From: Porphyromonadaceae bacterium UBA7555
Lineage (GTDB): Bacteria > Bacteroidota > Bacteroidia > Bacteroidales > Muribaculaceae
Direction of reading: 5' to 3'
Length of the DNA stretch: 64,000 nt
Assembly (NCBI GenBank): GCA_002478045.1
Contig: DLLT01000017.1
Coordinates: forward strand, 38,309-102,308
Positions 8,637 through 18,319 of the stretch are shown piece after piece. The first letter of the stretch is position 1; each line of letters begins with the position of its first letter. Position numbers and translations under genes: made by a program. The notes below the pieces were generated by a model. It was not told where the DNA came from and did no database searches. It saw only the letters and a list, made by a program, of their open reading frames with translations.

Positions 8637-8668
8637 CAAAGTTACGCTTTTATCTCGGATTACGACAA
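8637..8668 (-). promoter_or_regulatory. Promoter for the Yip1-smpB unit
   Basis: On the minus strand TAACTTTG (8644-8637) matches the -7 element, with TTG (8668-8666) 21 bp upstream as a partial -33 element. The predicted start is about 40 bases ahead of the ATG at 8592. Confidence 0.6.
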
Positions 8669-8712
8669 TAATATTTTATATTGGCGGCTTTAAGCCTATG
8701 CAAAATCCGTAA

Positions 8713-11544
8713 CTATTTGCTTAATTTTTTTAGCAAATATTGTCCGGTATAACTTTGCGGACACTTGCAAATCTCTTCAGGCGTTCCGGCAGCTACGACA
8801 TACCCTCCTTTTTCACCGCCTTCCGGGCCTATATCAATTACATAGTCTGCACACTTGATGACATCCATATTGTGTTCGATTATGACCACGGTATGTCCAT
8901 GGGCTATAAGTCGCTCAAAAGAGTCCATAAGCGTGTGTATATCGTGAAAATGCAGCCCTGTAGTCGGTTCATCAAAGATGAACATAGTGGGGCGAGGTTT
9001 CTCTTGTGAGAGGAAGTACGCAAGTTTGACTCGCTGATTTTCTCCTCCACTGAGCAATGATGATGGTTGGCCAAGTTTAATGTACCCCAAGCCGACATCC
9101 TTGAGCGGTTGCAAACGTGAGCATATACGCTGTGCCGTAGAATCGCTGTCTTGCCCGAAGAATTCTATAGCTTCATCAACCGTCATAGCAAGTATCTCGT
9201 CAATGGCTTTTCCTCGATACTGCACCTCGAGTATTTCCGGCTTGAACCGACGTCCGTGGCAGCTCTCACACTCGATGGTTATGTCAGACATGAATTGCAT
9301 CTCAATGGTGATTGTACCTTCGCCTTTGCACTCATCGCAACGTCCGCCATCGGCATTAAATGAGAAATGGGCGGGCGTGTAGCCCATCTGCCGCGACAAT
9401 TGCTGGTCTGCATACAGCCGACGTATTTCGTCATAAGCTTTAAGATATGTAGCCGGATTGGAACGTGAGGACTTGCCTATGGGGTTTTGGTCGACAAATT
9501 CAACGGCTTGTATGCGGCTCAGGTCTCCGGTAAGTCCGTCGAACTTGCCCGGCGCATCGCACACCTCGTCAAAACGGCGCTTGAGCGCTCGATACAAGAT
9601 ATCGCGCACAAGTGTGGACTTGCCCGAACCGCTGACGCCCGTAACTACCGTGATTATGCCCAAGGGGAAGGAGACATCAATGTCTTTAAGATTGTGCTGG
9701 CGGCCACCTTTTACCGTGATTGCGGCATTACTTTTACGCCGACGCTTGGGTACCGGTATATGGCGAGCGCCGCAAAGATAGTCTGCAGTGTAAGATTTGC
9801 CCACAACTTCTGGCAACTGCGCAGGTGTTCCACTGAACACTATCGTGCCGCCATGCTGTCCGGCATTAAGTCCCACGTCGATAATGTAATCGGCTGCACG
9901 CATAATTTCTTCATCGTGCTCGACTACTACCACGGTATTTCCTATACGTTGAAGTCTACGCAGAACATCTATCAGCCGTTGGGTGTCTCGCGAATGCAGA
10001 CCTATGGATGGTTCGTCAAGTATGTATAGCGAGCCCACAAGACTACTACCGAGCGATGTCGCAAGATTTATACGCTGGCTTTCACCGCCGCTGAGGCTAT
10101 TGCTCAGACGGTCAAGCGTAAGATATCCCAAGCCGACATCGTCCAAGAATGTAAGCCGATTATTGATCTCGGTGAGTAGTCGAGCGGCAATTTCGCTGTC
10201 ACGACTGTCAAGCTTTAGGTGGCTGAACCATTGGCGAAGATCGGAGACAGTCATAGATACTATTGAGGAGATGTCCTTGCCCCCTACATGCACATATTTA
10301 GCCTCGGGGCGCAGACGCGATCCGTGGCATACCGGGCATAATGTCTTGCCCCGAAAACGCGCCAGCAATACTCTATATTGAATCTTATGCTGCTGAGTTT
10401 CGACCCAATCAAAGAAGCCGTTGATGCCGGGCCATGCCGTATTGCCTTCCCACAAGAGTTTCTTCTGCTCGGCGGTAAGCTCGCGGTACGGGCGATGTAT
10501 CGGGAAAGATATGTGCGCCGCCATGTGTATGAAGTCTCGCTTCCATTGGCTCATAACTTCACCTCGCCAGCATACTACGGCATCATCATACACGGATAAG
10601 GAAGGATTGGGTACTACAAGGTCTTCACTGATACCCATAGTTCGTCCGAATCCCTCACAACGTGGACATGCCCCATAAGGGTTGTTAAAGTTAAACATCT
10701 GTTCGGACGGCTCAATAAAAGTGATACCATCAGCCTCGAAACGTTTCGAAAACTCGTGGCGTCGTACATTACCATCCGTCCAGACGACCAAGGTCATCGT
10801 GTCATGGCCCTCAAAGAAGGCGGCCTCAACAGATTCGGTCAATCGCGACAAGGAGTCTTTGTCTTCCGTATCTGCCGTCAATCGATCAATGAGCAAATCA
10901 TATCCATCAAGACCGGATGGACAACCACCTTTATCGGCAAGCATCTGCTCTATTGAAACAAAAGTCCCGTCTTTTGCCAGCAGACGTGTATATCCGCCCT
11001 TGAAGTATACGTCAAGTTGTGTAGGTATTGTTCGACCCTCGGGTATTGTAATGGGAGCAACCACGGCTATACGCGTCCCTTTGGGATAGGAACGGACGCA
11101 TTCAATGACGTCTCCAACGTCATGATGGCGAACTTCCAGGCCGGTTATCGGCGAATATGTACGGCCGATGCGAGCATACAGCAAACGTATATAGTCGTAT
11201 ATCTCGGTGGAAGTACCAACGGTACTACGAGGATTGCGCGTATTGACTCGTTGTTCGATAGCTATGGCCGGAGGCAGGCCGCGGATACCATCACACTCGG
11301 GCTTGGACATTCGCCCGAGAAACTGACGAGCATACGCGCTAAGGCTCTCGACATAACGCCGCTGGCCCTCGGCATACAATGTGTCAAAGGCCAATGAGGA
11401 CTTACCGGAGCCACTGAGACCTGTAACGACTACAAGTCGATTACGCGGAACGTCTACACTGACATTGCGCAGGTTATTGACGCGTGCTCCGCGTATACTT
11501 ATATTTGCACGTGCAACACTTTGCTCGGATTTGTCCTGATCCAT
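8713..11544 (-). CDS. uvrA: Excinuclease ABC subunit A
   Basis: UvrA is the damage-recognition ATPase of nucleotide excision repair. The 943-residue protein contains two ABC modules: Walker A GLSGSGKSSLAF near residue 43 and GVSGSGKSTLVR near residue 640. The signature sequences are NSLSGGESQRINLA and SLLSGGENQRVKLA. The zinc-binding CPRCEGFGR block and the CDECKGEGT...CESCHGRRFK zinc finger are also present. Length matches E. coli UvrA (940). The ATG lies 2 bases after the lon stop, so both are likely transcribed from the lon promoter. Confidence 0.98.
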   Translation of the reverse strand: MDQDKSEQSVARANISIRGARVNNLRNVSVDVPRNRLVVVTGLSGSGKSSLAFDTLYAEGQRRYVESLSAYARQFLGRMSKPECDGIRGLPPAIAIEQRVNTRNPRSTVGTSTEIYDYIRLLYARIGRTYSPITGLEVRHHDVGDVIECVRSYPKGTRIAVVAPITIPEGRTIPTQLDVYFKGGYTRLLAKDGTFVSIEQMLADKGGCPSGLDGYDLLIDRLTADTEDKDSLSRLTESVEAAFFEGHDTMTLVVWTDGNVRRHEFSKRFEADGITFIEPSEQMFNFNNPYGACPRCEGFGRTMGISEDLVVPNPSLSVYDDAVVCWRGEVMSQWKRDFIHMAAHISFPIHRPYRELTAEQKKLLWEGNTAWPGINGFFDWVETQQHKIQYRVLLARFRGKTLCPVCHGSRLRPEAKYVHVGGKDISSIVSMTVSDLRQWFSHLKLDSRDSEIAARLLTEINNRLTFLDDVGLGYLTLDRLSNSLSGGESQRINLATSLGSSLVGSLYILDEPSIGLHSRDTQRLIDVLRRLQRIGNTVVVVEHDEEIMRAADYIIDVGLNAGQHGGTIVFSGTPAQLPEVVGKSYTADYLCGARHIPVPKRRRKSNAAITVKGGRQHNLKDIDVSFPLGIITVVTGVSGSGKSTLVRDILYRALKRRFDEVCDAPGKFDGLTGDLSRIQAVEFVDQNPIGKSSRSNPATYLKAYDEIRRLYADQQLSRQMGYTPAHFSFNADGGRCDECKGEGTITIEMQFMSDITIECESCHGRRFKPEILEVQYRGKAIDEILAMTVDEAIEFFGQDSDSTAQRICSRLQPLKDVGLGYIKLGQPSSLLSGGENQRVKLAYFLSQEKPRPTMFIFDEPTTGLHFHDIHTLMDSFERLIAHGHTVVIIEHNMDVIKCADYVIDIGPEGGEKGGYVVAAGTPEEICKCPQSYTGQYLLKKLSK

Positions 11545-11546
11545 TT

Positions 11547-13976
11547 TTATAGGTTGATGGCTCCGGGAACCTTATTGGGCAATAGTGCTTCGTCAAGCAC
11601 TTGCATCATTGTATCCACGTAATGGAATGTAAGGCCCGAAATATAGCGCTGCTCAATGTCCTCGATATCCTTGCGGTTTTCGCCGGAAAGGATGATGTCG
11701 GTGATTCCGGCACGTTTGGCTGCAAGTATCTTCTCTTTGATGCCTCCTACGGGGAGCACCTTACCACGAAGTGTCATTTCGCCTGTCATCGCTATACGAG
11801 GTCGCAATTGACGCTGAGTGTATTGCGAGACTATGGCCGTGGTCATAGTGATACCTGCCGAAGGTCCGTCCTTGGGAATAGCTCCTTCCGGGAAGTGTAT
11901 GTGTAGATTGTATTTATCGAAGAGCTCGGGGGCGATGCCCAAAGCTTCAGCATGTGCCTTGGTCCATTGTAGCGCTATGGCGGCCGATTCTTTCATTACA
12001 TTGCCCAGGTTGCCTGTCAGCGTAATCTTGTCGCCTTTGCCGCTCGAAAGTGACGTCTCTACAAGCAGGATTTCTCCACCGACCTCGGTCCAAGCCAAGC
12101 CTGTAACCACTCCGGCAAAGTCATTACCCTCGTAGCGGTCTTTATTGAAAGGCTTGACGCCGAGCAAGTCTCGAAGATTCTCGGGACGCACGGGGCATGG
12201 GAATGATTGCCCGAGTTTGTCTCGAAGTATCATCTTGCGAATGATCTCGGCAAGGTGTTTCTCAAGCTGACGCACACCGCTTTCGCTTGTATAGTTCTCG
12301 ATAACTGCAGCAAGGGCTTCGTCCGTAATCTTGAGGTCTTCGGCTGTCTTACCATACTGCTCAAGCAGTCTCGGCAATATATGCCGCTTGGCTATCTCAA
12401 TCTTTTCTTCTTCGAGATATCCGCTTATTTCGATAACTTCGATGCGATCCAGCAACGGCCGCGATATAGTAGACAAAGTGTTGGCCGTAGCGATAAACAA
12501 TACATGCGATAAGTCAAAGTCTACATCGATGTAGTTGTCGTGGAATTTGTGGTTTTGTTCCGGATCAAGTACTTCGAGCAAGGCTGCTGCCGGATCGCCC
12601 TTGTAGTCTGCACCTATTTTGTCAATTTCGTCAAGCAGCAACACCGGATTGGAGGTGCCGGCACGTTTGACGGCATCGATGATGCGTCCGGGCATAGCGC
12701 CGATATACGTACGACGATGACCGCGTATTTCGGCTTCGTCATGCAGACCGCCGAAGGATACACGTTCGTACTTACGGCCCAAAGCTCGAGCTATGGACTG
12801 ACCCAATGATGTCTTGCCTACTCCGGGAGGACCTACAAGGCATATTATCGAGGCTTTACCTTTGGGGTTGTCTATGAGCACGGCCAATTGCTCGAGTATA
12901 CGTTCCTTGACTTTCTGCAGTCCGTAATGGTCGCTTTCGAGTATCTTGCGCGCTTTGTCAAAATCGGTATTGAGCTTCGAATACGCATTCCACGGCAAAG
13001 CCAACAATTGTTCAAGGTAGGTGTATTGCACCGAGTAGTCAGGTGACTGGGGATTGTAACGGCGCAATTTGTCTATCTCCTTGCGGAAGGTCTTGGCAAC
13101 GGCTTCGGGCATCTTGACTTTCTTTGCTCGCTTTTCGAGGTCGTCAATCTCATCGCTATCGTTGCCATAAAGTTCCTGTCGGATTACGTCCATCTGGTTT
13201 TGCAGAAAAGCATTCTTCTGGTTTTCTTCCATCTGCTGACGGGCACGATCCATAATGGATTTCTGTATCTCGAAAGTCTCTTGAGCATTGGTCAACAACG
13301 TGAGTAGTCGAAAGGCCCTATCCATAGCTCGCGAACATTCCAGCAGTTCCTCTTTTCTCGGAACGTCTATGGGTGCGAGCGAGCAGATTACGTTGACGGC
13401 CGTTTCGGGATTTTTCTCGTTTTCAAATCCGAGCGTCATATCAGTCGAATCATTTCCGGCTGTCTCTGCCAATTCTTTCATGGCATTGATGACACATTGC
13501 GTCAGATTGGCATATTCGTCATCGTCCGCGCGCGGTTTGGTGTCACGTGTCAATCTGCCTTTGGCGCACAATTCGCCCGGGACGCATTGGCCTGCGCCGG
13601 GACCTAGAATACGGAATTTGCGGCGAGCACTGATAATAGCCGTCTTGCTGCCGTCAGGCAACTCAATGACTCTGAGTACATCGGCGATGACCCCGTATTT
13701 ATATAAGTCATCAAGTCCCGGAGCCTCAACTTCGGGATTCTTTTGACACACAACTCCTATAGGTACATTATGCGTATACGAATACTGAGCCACCTTGACG
13801 GCACTATCTCGCATCAGCGACAATGGCATTGTCACGGTCGGGAATAGTACCAAGTTACGAGTTGCCAATATGGGCAAATCACCCATATCGACTTTGCCTT
13901 CAGCTCGTTTGCTGTCTATTTCGATTTGTCCGAAGGACACTATCTGGTGCTTGGGTTCGTTGGATTCTTTTTTCAT
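11547..13976 (-). CDS. lon: ATP-dependent protease Lon
   Basis: Lon degrades misfolded and regulatory proteins in the cytoplasm. The 809 residues contain the N-terminal LON domain (LPILATRNLVLFPTVTMPL, 34-52), a coiled central region, an AAA+ module with Walker A GPPGVGKT at 382-389 and Walker B LLLDEIDKI, and a C-terminal protease domain. The catalytic serine is in PKDGPSAG (about S706) and the lysine in VGGIKEK (about K747). The protein is a little longer than E. coli Lon (784). lon is the first gene of the lon-uvrA unit. Confidence 0.98.
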   Translation of the reverse strand: MKKESNEPKHQIVSFGQIEIDSKRAEGKVDMGDLPILATRNLVLFPTVTMPLSLMRDSAVKVAQYSYTHNVPIGVVCQKNPEVEAPGLDDLYKYGVIADVLRVIELPDGSKTAIISARRKFRILGPGAGQCVPGELCAKGRLTRDTKPRADDDEYANLTQCVINAMKELAETAGNDSTDMTLGFENEKNPETAVNVICSLAPIDVPRKEELLECSRAMDRAFRLLTLLTNAQETFEIQKSIMDRARQQMEENQKNAFLQNQMDVIRQELYGNDSDEIDDLEKRAKKVKMPEAVAKTFRKEIDKLRRYNPQSPDYSVQYTYLEQLLALPWNAYSKLNTDFDKARKILESDHYGLQKVKERILEQLAVLIDNPKGKASIICLVGPPGVGKTSLGQSIARALGRKYERVSFGGLHDEAEIRGHRRTYIGAMPGRIIDAVKRAGTSNPVLLLDEIDKIGADYKGDPAAALLEVLDPEQNHKFHDNYIDVDFDLSHVLFIATANTLSTISRPLLDRIEVIEISGYLEEEKIEIAKRHILPRLLEQYGKTAEDLKITDEALAAVIENYTSESGVRQLEKHLAEIIRKMILRDKLGQSFPCPVRPENLRDLLGVKPFNKDRYEGNDFAGVVTGLAWTEVGGEILLVETSLSSGKGDKITLTGNLGNVMKESAAIALQWTKAHAEALGIAPELFDKYNLHIHFPEGAIPKDGPSAGITMTTAIVSQYTQRQLRPRIAMTGEMTLRGKVLPVGGIKEKILAAKRAGITDIILSGENRKDIEDIEQRYISGLTFHYVDTMMQVLDEALLPNKVPGAINL

Positions 13977-14018
13977 TCATCGTATATTATATGCAGCCTC
14001 ATACTGCAAATTGGATGC

Positions 14019-14026
14019 CAAAGATA
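14019..14026 (-). promoter_or_regulatory. -7 promoter element upstream of lon
   Basis: TATCTTTG on the minus strand lies about 43 bases ahead of the lon ATG at 13976. A matching -33 element is not convincing. Confidence 0.5.
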
Positions 14027-14178
14027 CAAATTTTTTTCGAGATCAAGATACCACATTTTGTTAAAAGACCACCTCGGAGTTGTACGCAACATTACGATTA
14101 CGCGACATATTACCTACCATCAAATACTGAATTATGTGCTCGTCGCACCTCCTACCCGATTGTAAACATATATGAAAG

Positions 14179-14216
14179 GCGCGGACATCGGTGGCAATAG
14201 CCGCCGGCATCCGCGC
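14179..14216 (-). terminator. Hairpin after the LRR gene
   Basis: GCGCGGA (14179-14185) pairs with TCCGCGC (14210-14216), and the interior carries a second stem around AATA (CGGTGGC with GCCGCCG, one wobble). The hairpin lies about 30 bases after the LRR gene stop and is followed in that direction by a short pyrimidine run. I read it as a terminator with moderate confidence. Confidence 0.45.
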
Positions 14217-14247
14217 ATGTTCAAATGATTATAATTCGTTAATCAGT

Positions 14248-15255
14248 TCAGATTATAAGTTTCTTGCGACCTTGCGGCGACACGAGGATGTAGATACCGT
14301 GGGGCAGGGCATCGGCGGTGATTTCCGCTTCGCGCATACCGCCGGCCACGCACACACCTTGCAGGTTGTACACCTCGTAGACCGCATCCGGCGTGCCAAC
14401 GCTCACATCGTCCACGCCGCTAGTCCCTAATATATTCATAAAATCCTTCCACTGGTCTGCAACCTTGTACCTATTGATAGATTCGTCCGGGACAACCAAT
14501 TGGCAAGCTGTTTTATCAACTCCTTCAAACACAGGGTAGCCACAAGTGGGCGGCTCAACGGCCAGAGAAACCAGCTTTGTCAGCCCGCAGCAGTCGTAGA
14601 AGGCGTCTTCGCCGATGGCTGTGACGGAGTTGGGGATAGTAGTATTATTACGGCCGCCGACTAATTTGTTCGTAGATGTTTCTATAATTGCATTGCAATT
14701 GTCGCGTGAATCATATTTGACATTATTTTTGTCAACTACCACGGAGGAGAGCCCGGAGCAGCCGATGAAGGTGTTATCGCCGATGGAAGTGGCTGAGTTC
14801 GGGATAACCACGGAAGTGAGTCCGGAGCAGCCGGAGAAAGCGCTGCTTGGAATTATAGTAACTTTATCGCCAATAGTCAATAGTCTAAGATTTGTACAGC
14901 CACTAAAAGGTGAATTCATCTCAGTGCACTTTTCGGCATTGAATATAACGGAAGTGAGACCGGAGCAGCCGGAGAAGGCTTCACCTCCTATGGAAGTGAC
15001 GGAATATGTTGCACCGTTGTATGCTATAGTTTTGGGTATAACAACTTCGCCGCTATGGTTGCCTTTTGCTACGCCTGCTGTTTTATCGGTCGAATTAAGA
15101 TTGTAGTATATTCCGTCAACTTCGCATTCGTATGCGAGGGCGGAGAAGGAGGAGAAGAGCAATATGATGAGCAGGAGTGCCGATCGAATGATCGGGTGTT
15201 TAAGGGAACCGAGTATCGGAGACGTGTGGACGGGTTGGGATGTGGGATACTGCAT
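14248..15255 (-). CDS. BspA-like leucine-rich-repeat secreted protein
   Basis: A secreted or surface protein with LRR_5 (BspA-type) repeats of 23 residues such as AFSGCSGLTSVVIPNS and TFIGCSGLSSVV. It ends in a Bacteroidetes sorting-tail-like region (VYEVYNLQGVCV...GIYILVSPQGRKKLII). The preferred ATG at 15255 starts MQYPTSQPVHTS and leads into a hydrophobic signal segment (SALLLIILLFSSFSALA). The frame stays open upstream to 15654, and a further ATG at 15312 (MTLLKHLNNE) is possible. Such proteins often bind host or microbial surfaces, but no ligand can be inferred. It reads toward lon on the same strand and has no operon partner. Confidence 0.8.
   Translation of the reverse strand: MQYPTSQPVHTSPILGSLKHPIIRSALLLIILLFSSFSALAYECEVDGIYYNLNSTDKTAGVAKGNHSGEVVIPKTIAYNGATYSVTSIGGEAFSGCSGLTSVIFNAEKCTEMNSPFSGCTNLRLLTIGDKVTIIPSSAFSGCSGLTSVVIPNSATSIGDNTFIGCSGLSSVVVDKNNVKYDSRDNCNAIIETSTNKLVGGRNNTTIPNSVTAIGEDAFYDCCGLTKLVSLAVEPPTCGYPVFEGVDKTACQLVVPDESINRYKVADQWKDFMNILGTSGVDDVSVGTPDAVYEVYNLQGVCVAGGMREAEITADALPHGIYILVSPQGRKKLII
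14751..14980. repeat. 69-bp-period DNA repeats encoding LRR units
   Basis: CGGAGCAGCC begins at 14754, 14823 and 14961, spaced by 69 and 138 bp, exactly one and two LRR units of 23 codons. The unit expected near 14892 has diverged. These near-identical repeats could recombine and change the repeat number. Confidence 0.7.
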
Positions 15256-15841
15256 CGCCGTGGTTTCGACATGTGCCGATTTCTCATTGTTGAGGTGTTT
15301 GAGTAGTGTCATAATGTCACTTTGGGTTTTTTGGCCCGGATAACGTCCTGTCCGGATGTTGATATGCAAAAAAGCGTGGACGTCTGTATCTGTTGCCGTC
15401 CTACCAACCGAGGCTTCTCGCATTGCCCTGTCAAAGTCGGACAGCAACATGCAGAAGCCACGCTTATGTATGCAATGACGGCATCTCCAGGAGTTTCTCG
15501 CGAAACTTCGTGCGGATGGCGCGGAATCACATATCCACGGGCATCTACCGTTGCTCATTCCTTGACTTTGACATGAATTTTGCGAGAATTCCGATTGGTC
15601 AAGAATCAGCGCGGATAAACGCTTTTCAAAAAATGTCTGCCGACCCACCCACATTGCCCGTGACCGGGCTTCTGCGATGCGGTCTGCGCGGAAAAGTTAC
15701 ACATTTATTTGCACTTGGCCAACAATTTTCTTGTCGTAATTTTTTGTCGAAGTAAGTGCGGCTGTTCCGCCGAAAATGCGTAATTTTGTACTCGGAATAA
15801 TCCGACTATGAACAGATAACACACAACGCGATAGTGAGACT
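15256..15841. other. Gene-poor interval between the LRR gene and feoAB
   Basis: This 586-bp stretch holds the open minus-strand extension of the LRR frame (to 15654), overlapping plus-strand open frames without recognisable products, and the feoAB promoter at its right end. The minus-strand extension includes a leader peptide (MLLSDFDRAMREASVG onward) that looks more protein-like than random translation, but I cannot assign it. Confidence 0.5.
15781..15805 (+). promoter_or_regulatory. feoAB promoter -7 element and adjacent inverted repeat
   Basis: TAATTTTG at 15781-15788 matches the -7 consensus and lies 53 bases before the feoAB ATG. Immediately downstream TCGGA (15792-15796) and TCCGA (15801-15805) form an inverted repeat with a 4-base spacer across the expected transcription start. 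It is a candidate operator for an iron- or metal-responsive repressor. Confidence 0.5.
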
Positions 15842-18295
15842 ATGCGATTATCCGAGCTGAAGACTGGCGATAAAGCTGTAATTGTCAAAATATTAGGCCA
15901 CGGCGCCTTCCGTAAACGCGTCATGGATATGGGCTTTGTGCGCGGCCGAGAGGTCACCGTGTTGCTGCATGCGCCGCTCAAAGACCCCATTAAGTACTCC
16001 ATCATGGATTATGAGGTATCGCTGCGTGCTTCCGAGGCCTCTCTCATCGAAGTCGTGCGACTGCGCGACAACGCCGATGGCACATCCGATGAAGTCCACA
16101 ATTTGCGCGACACAACACAAAATACTAATGCGAGTACAGACTACGATGATAGTGATGATTGCGTAGCTGATATTGAGCAAGCTATACGTACCGCCGACCA
16201 ACGGTCCAAAATCATTAATGTAGCCCTTATCGGCAATCCGAATTGCGGCAAAACATCGCTGTTCAACGAAGCTTCGGGCGCCAACGAGCATGTCGGCAAT
16301 TACAGCGGAGTCACCGTTGATGCCAAATCCAAAAAGATGCGCTATGGCGGCTATACATTTAATATGGTAGACCTGCCCGGCACATACTCGCTGACCACTT
16401 ATTCGCCGGAAGAGCGCTACGTGCGACAGTATCTTCGCGAACAAACTCCGGATGTCATAATAAATGTTGTAGATGCCTCGAACCTTGAGCGCAACCTCTA
16501 TCTGACTACCGAACTGATAGATATGGGTCGTTCGATGGTCATTGCACTCAACATGTTTGACGAGCTTAACCGCCGCCATATCCACCTTGATTACAAGACA
16601 CTTGGTGCAATGATCGGCGTGCCTATTATTCCGACAATATCCAAGAGCGGCGAAGGCATCAGTACCCTACTGGATACGGTCATATCGGTCTACGAAGGCA
16701 GCAATAGCGAAGTGCGACACGTGCATGTCAATCTCGGCAGCGAAATCGAACGCGCCGTAACCGTGCTCAAAGACCGCATTAAAGCCGACGGCGAAATCGG
16801 CCATAAATTCTCGCCGCGTTATATAGCCATAAAATTACTTGAAGGCGACAGCGACACTGAAGATAGTGTGCGCGAATCGGCACACGGCGGGCAGCTTATC
16901 AAGCTAAGAGACCAATTGGTGGCCGGACTTAAGGACAAATTCAGCGATGACGTTCCCGCCGAAATTGCAGCCGAAAAATACGGATATATAGCCGGAGCAC
17001 TTGCCGAGACACTCACCCGCGAAGACGAAAGCGAGGACGACACCACGCGCCGACTTGACACCCTATTTACGAGCAAAATCTTCGGATACCCGCTGTTTTT
17101 GCTCATAATGTTCTTCATATTCTGGCTTACATTCTCACTCGGGCAGTTCCCTATGGATTGGATAAGTGCCGGAGTGGATGCGCTCTCCAATTTTGTACAC
17201 AACACTATGCCCGAAGGTCCTGTCAAGGATCTTGTGGCCGACGGCATCATCGGCGGCGTGGGCGGCGTCATAGTATTTTTACCCAATATCCTAATATTGT
17301 ACCTATGCATCTCATTCCTTGAAGACTCGGGATATATGGCACGTGCCGCCTTTATTATGGACAAAGTAATGCACCGCATAGGACTACACGGCAAATCTTT
17401 TATACCTTTGGTAATGGGCTTCGGCTGTAATGTCCCTGCCATTCTGTCATCGCGCGCCATCGAAAGCCGGTCAAGCCGTATCATCACAATTCTCATCAAT
17501 CCGTTTATGTCCTGTTCGGCACGTTTGCCGATATACATATTGATTATAGGCACATTCTTCCCACGCCATGGAGCCTTGGTGTTCTTCGGCTTATATATAC
17601 TGGGTATAGCCGTGGCTGTAGCTACAGCACGGCTATTACGCCGTTTTATGTTCAAAAAAGACGAAACTCCTTTTGTCATGGAACTCCCGCCGTACCGTAT
17701 GCCGTCATGGCAAAATTCCCTGCGCCATACCTGGGAGAAAGGCCAGCAATATCTGCGTAAGATGGGTGGGATCATCCTTTTTGCCAGCATCATCGTGTGG
17801 GCTCTCAATTACTACCCACACCATGACAAAGCCAATGAGGTCATCGTGACAACGGCTTCCGTAGACACATCATCGATAGATCCGAAGCACGATTCGTTCC
17901 TTCAGATGGCCGGCAAAGCAGTCAACCCGATTATGGAACCGCTGGGCTTTACATGGCCCGCCACGGTCGCTGCCGTAGCCGGTATCCCAGCCAAGGAAAT
18001 AGTGGTCTCGACCCTCGGCGTCCTTTATACCAACAACGATGCAGTGGATGACACGGCACTTGGCGAACGACTTGAGGCGATAGATCCGCATACGGGACAA
18101 CCAGGATTTACATGGCAATCAGCATTATCATTCTTGATTTTCATATTGTTGTATTGTCCTTGTATGGCTACGGTCGTAGCTATAGGTCGCGAAACAGACA
18201 GTTGGAAATACTCGGTGTTTTCTATGGTCTACAACACTGCCGTGGCATGGTTCGTCGCATTTGTCGTCTATCAATTGTTGATGCTATTCGCTTAA
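15842..18295 (+). CDS. feoB: FeoA-FeoB fusion ferrous iron transporter
   Basis: The 817-residue protein joins a FeoA SH3-like domain (residues 1-75; MRLSELKTGDKAVIVKILGHG...GFVRGREV) to a complete FeoB. A polar linker (about 75-125) separates them. The FeoB G domain begins with GNPNCGKTSLFN (131-142), with VDLPGTYSLTTYSPEE as the switch region. The membrane part contains two Gate-like regions (FIPLVMGFGCNVPAILSSRAIES and the AGIPAKEIVVSTLGVLY block). It imports Fe(II) across the inner membrane using GTP hydrolysis. Such fusions are common in Bacteroidetes. A Fur-family gene follows at once. Confidence 0.96.
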   Translation: MRLSELKTGDKAVIVKILGHGAFRKRVMDMGFVRGREVTVLLHAPLKDPIKYSIMDYEVSLRASEASLIEVVRLRDNADGTSDEVHNLRDTTQNTNASTDYDDSDDCVADIEQAIRTADQRSKIINVALIGNPNCGKTSLFNEASGANEHVGNYSGVTVDAKSKKMRYGGYTFNMVDLPGTYSLTTYSPEERYVRQYLREQTPDVIINVVDASNLERNLYLTTELIDMGRSMVIALNMFDELNRRHIHLDYKTLGAMIGVPIIPTISKSGEGISTLLDTVISVYEGSNSEVRHVHVNLGSEIERAVTVLKDRIKADGEIGHKFSPRYIAIKLLEGDSDTEDSVRESAHGGQLIKLRDQLVAGLKDKFSDDVPAEIAAEKYGYIAGALAETLTREDESEDDTTRRLDTLFTSKIFGYPLFLLIMFFIFWLTFSLGQFPMDWISAGVDALSNFVHNTMPEGPVKDLVADGIIGGVGGVIVFLPNILILYLCISFLEDSGYMARAAFIMDKVMHRIGLHGKSFIPLVMGFGCNVPAILSSRAIESRSSRIITILINPFMSCSARLPIYILIIGTFFPRHGALVFFGLYILGIAVAVATARLLRRFMFKKDETPFVMELPPYRMPSWQNSLRHTWEKGQQYLRKMGGIILFASIIVWALNYYPHHDKANEVIVTTASVDTSSIDPKHDSFLQMAGKAVNPIMEPLGFTWPATVAAVAGIPAKEIVVSTLGVLYTNNDAVDDTALGERLEAIDPHTGQPGFTWQSALSFLIFILLYCPCMATVVAIGRETDSWKYSVFSMVYNTAVAWFVAFVVYQLLMLFA

Positions 18296-18319
18296 CAGTT
18301 GTATGTCCCCCACCCGATT

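Noticed and set aside
13823..14200. Plus-strand frames upstream of lon
   Set aside because: They cross the lon promoter and lon start region and have no recognisable composition or motif.
14751..14980. Short direct repeats considered as mobile-element or CRISPR repeats
   Set aside because: Their 69-bp period equals 23 codons and matches the LRR protein units, so they are coding repeats.
16819..17808. A 329-codon minus-strand open frame inside feoAB
   Set aside because: Antisense shadow of a conserved membrane protein; no plausible start context or motif.
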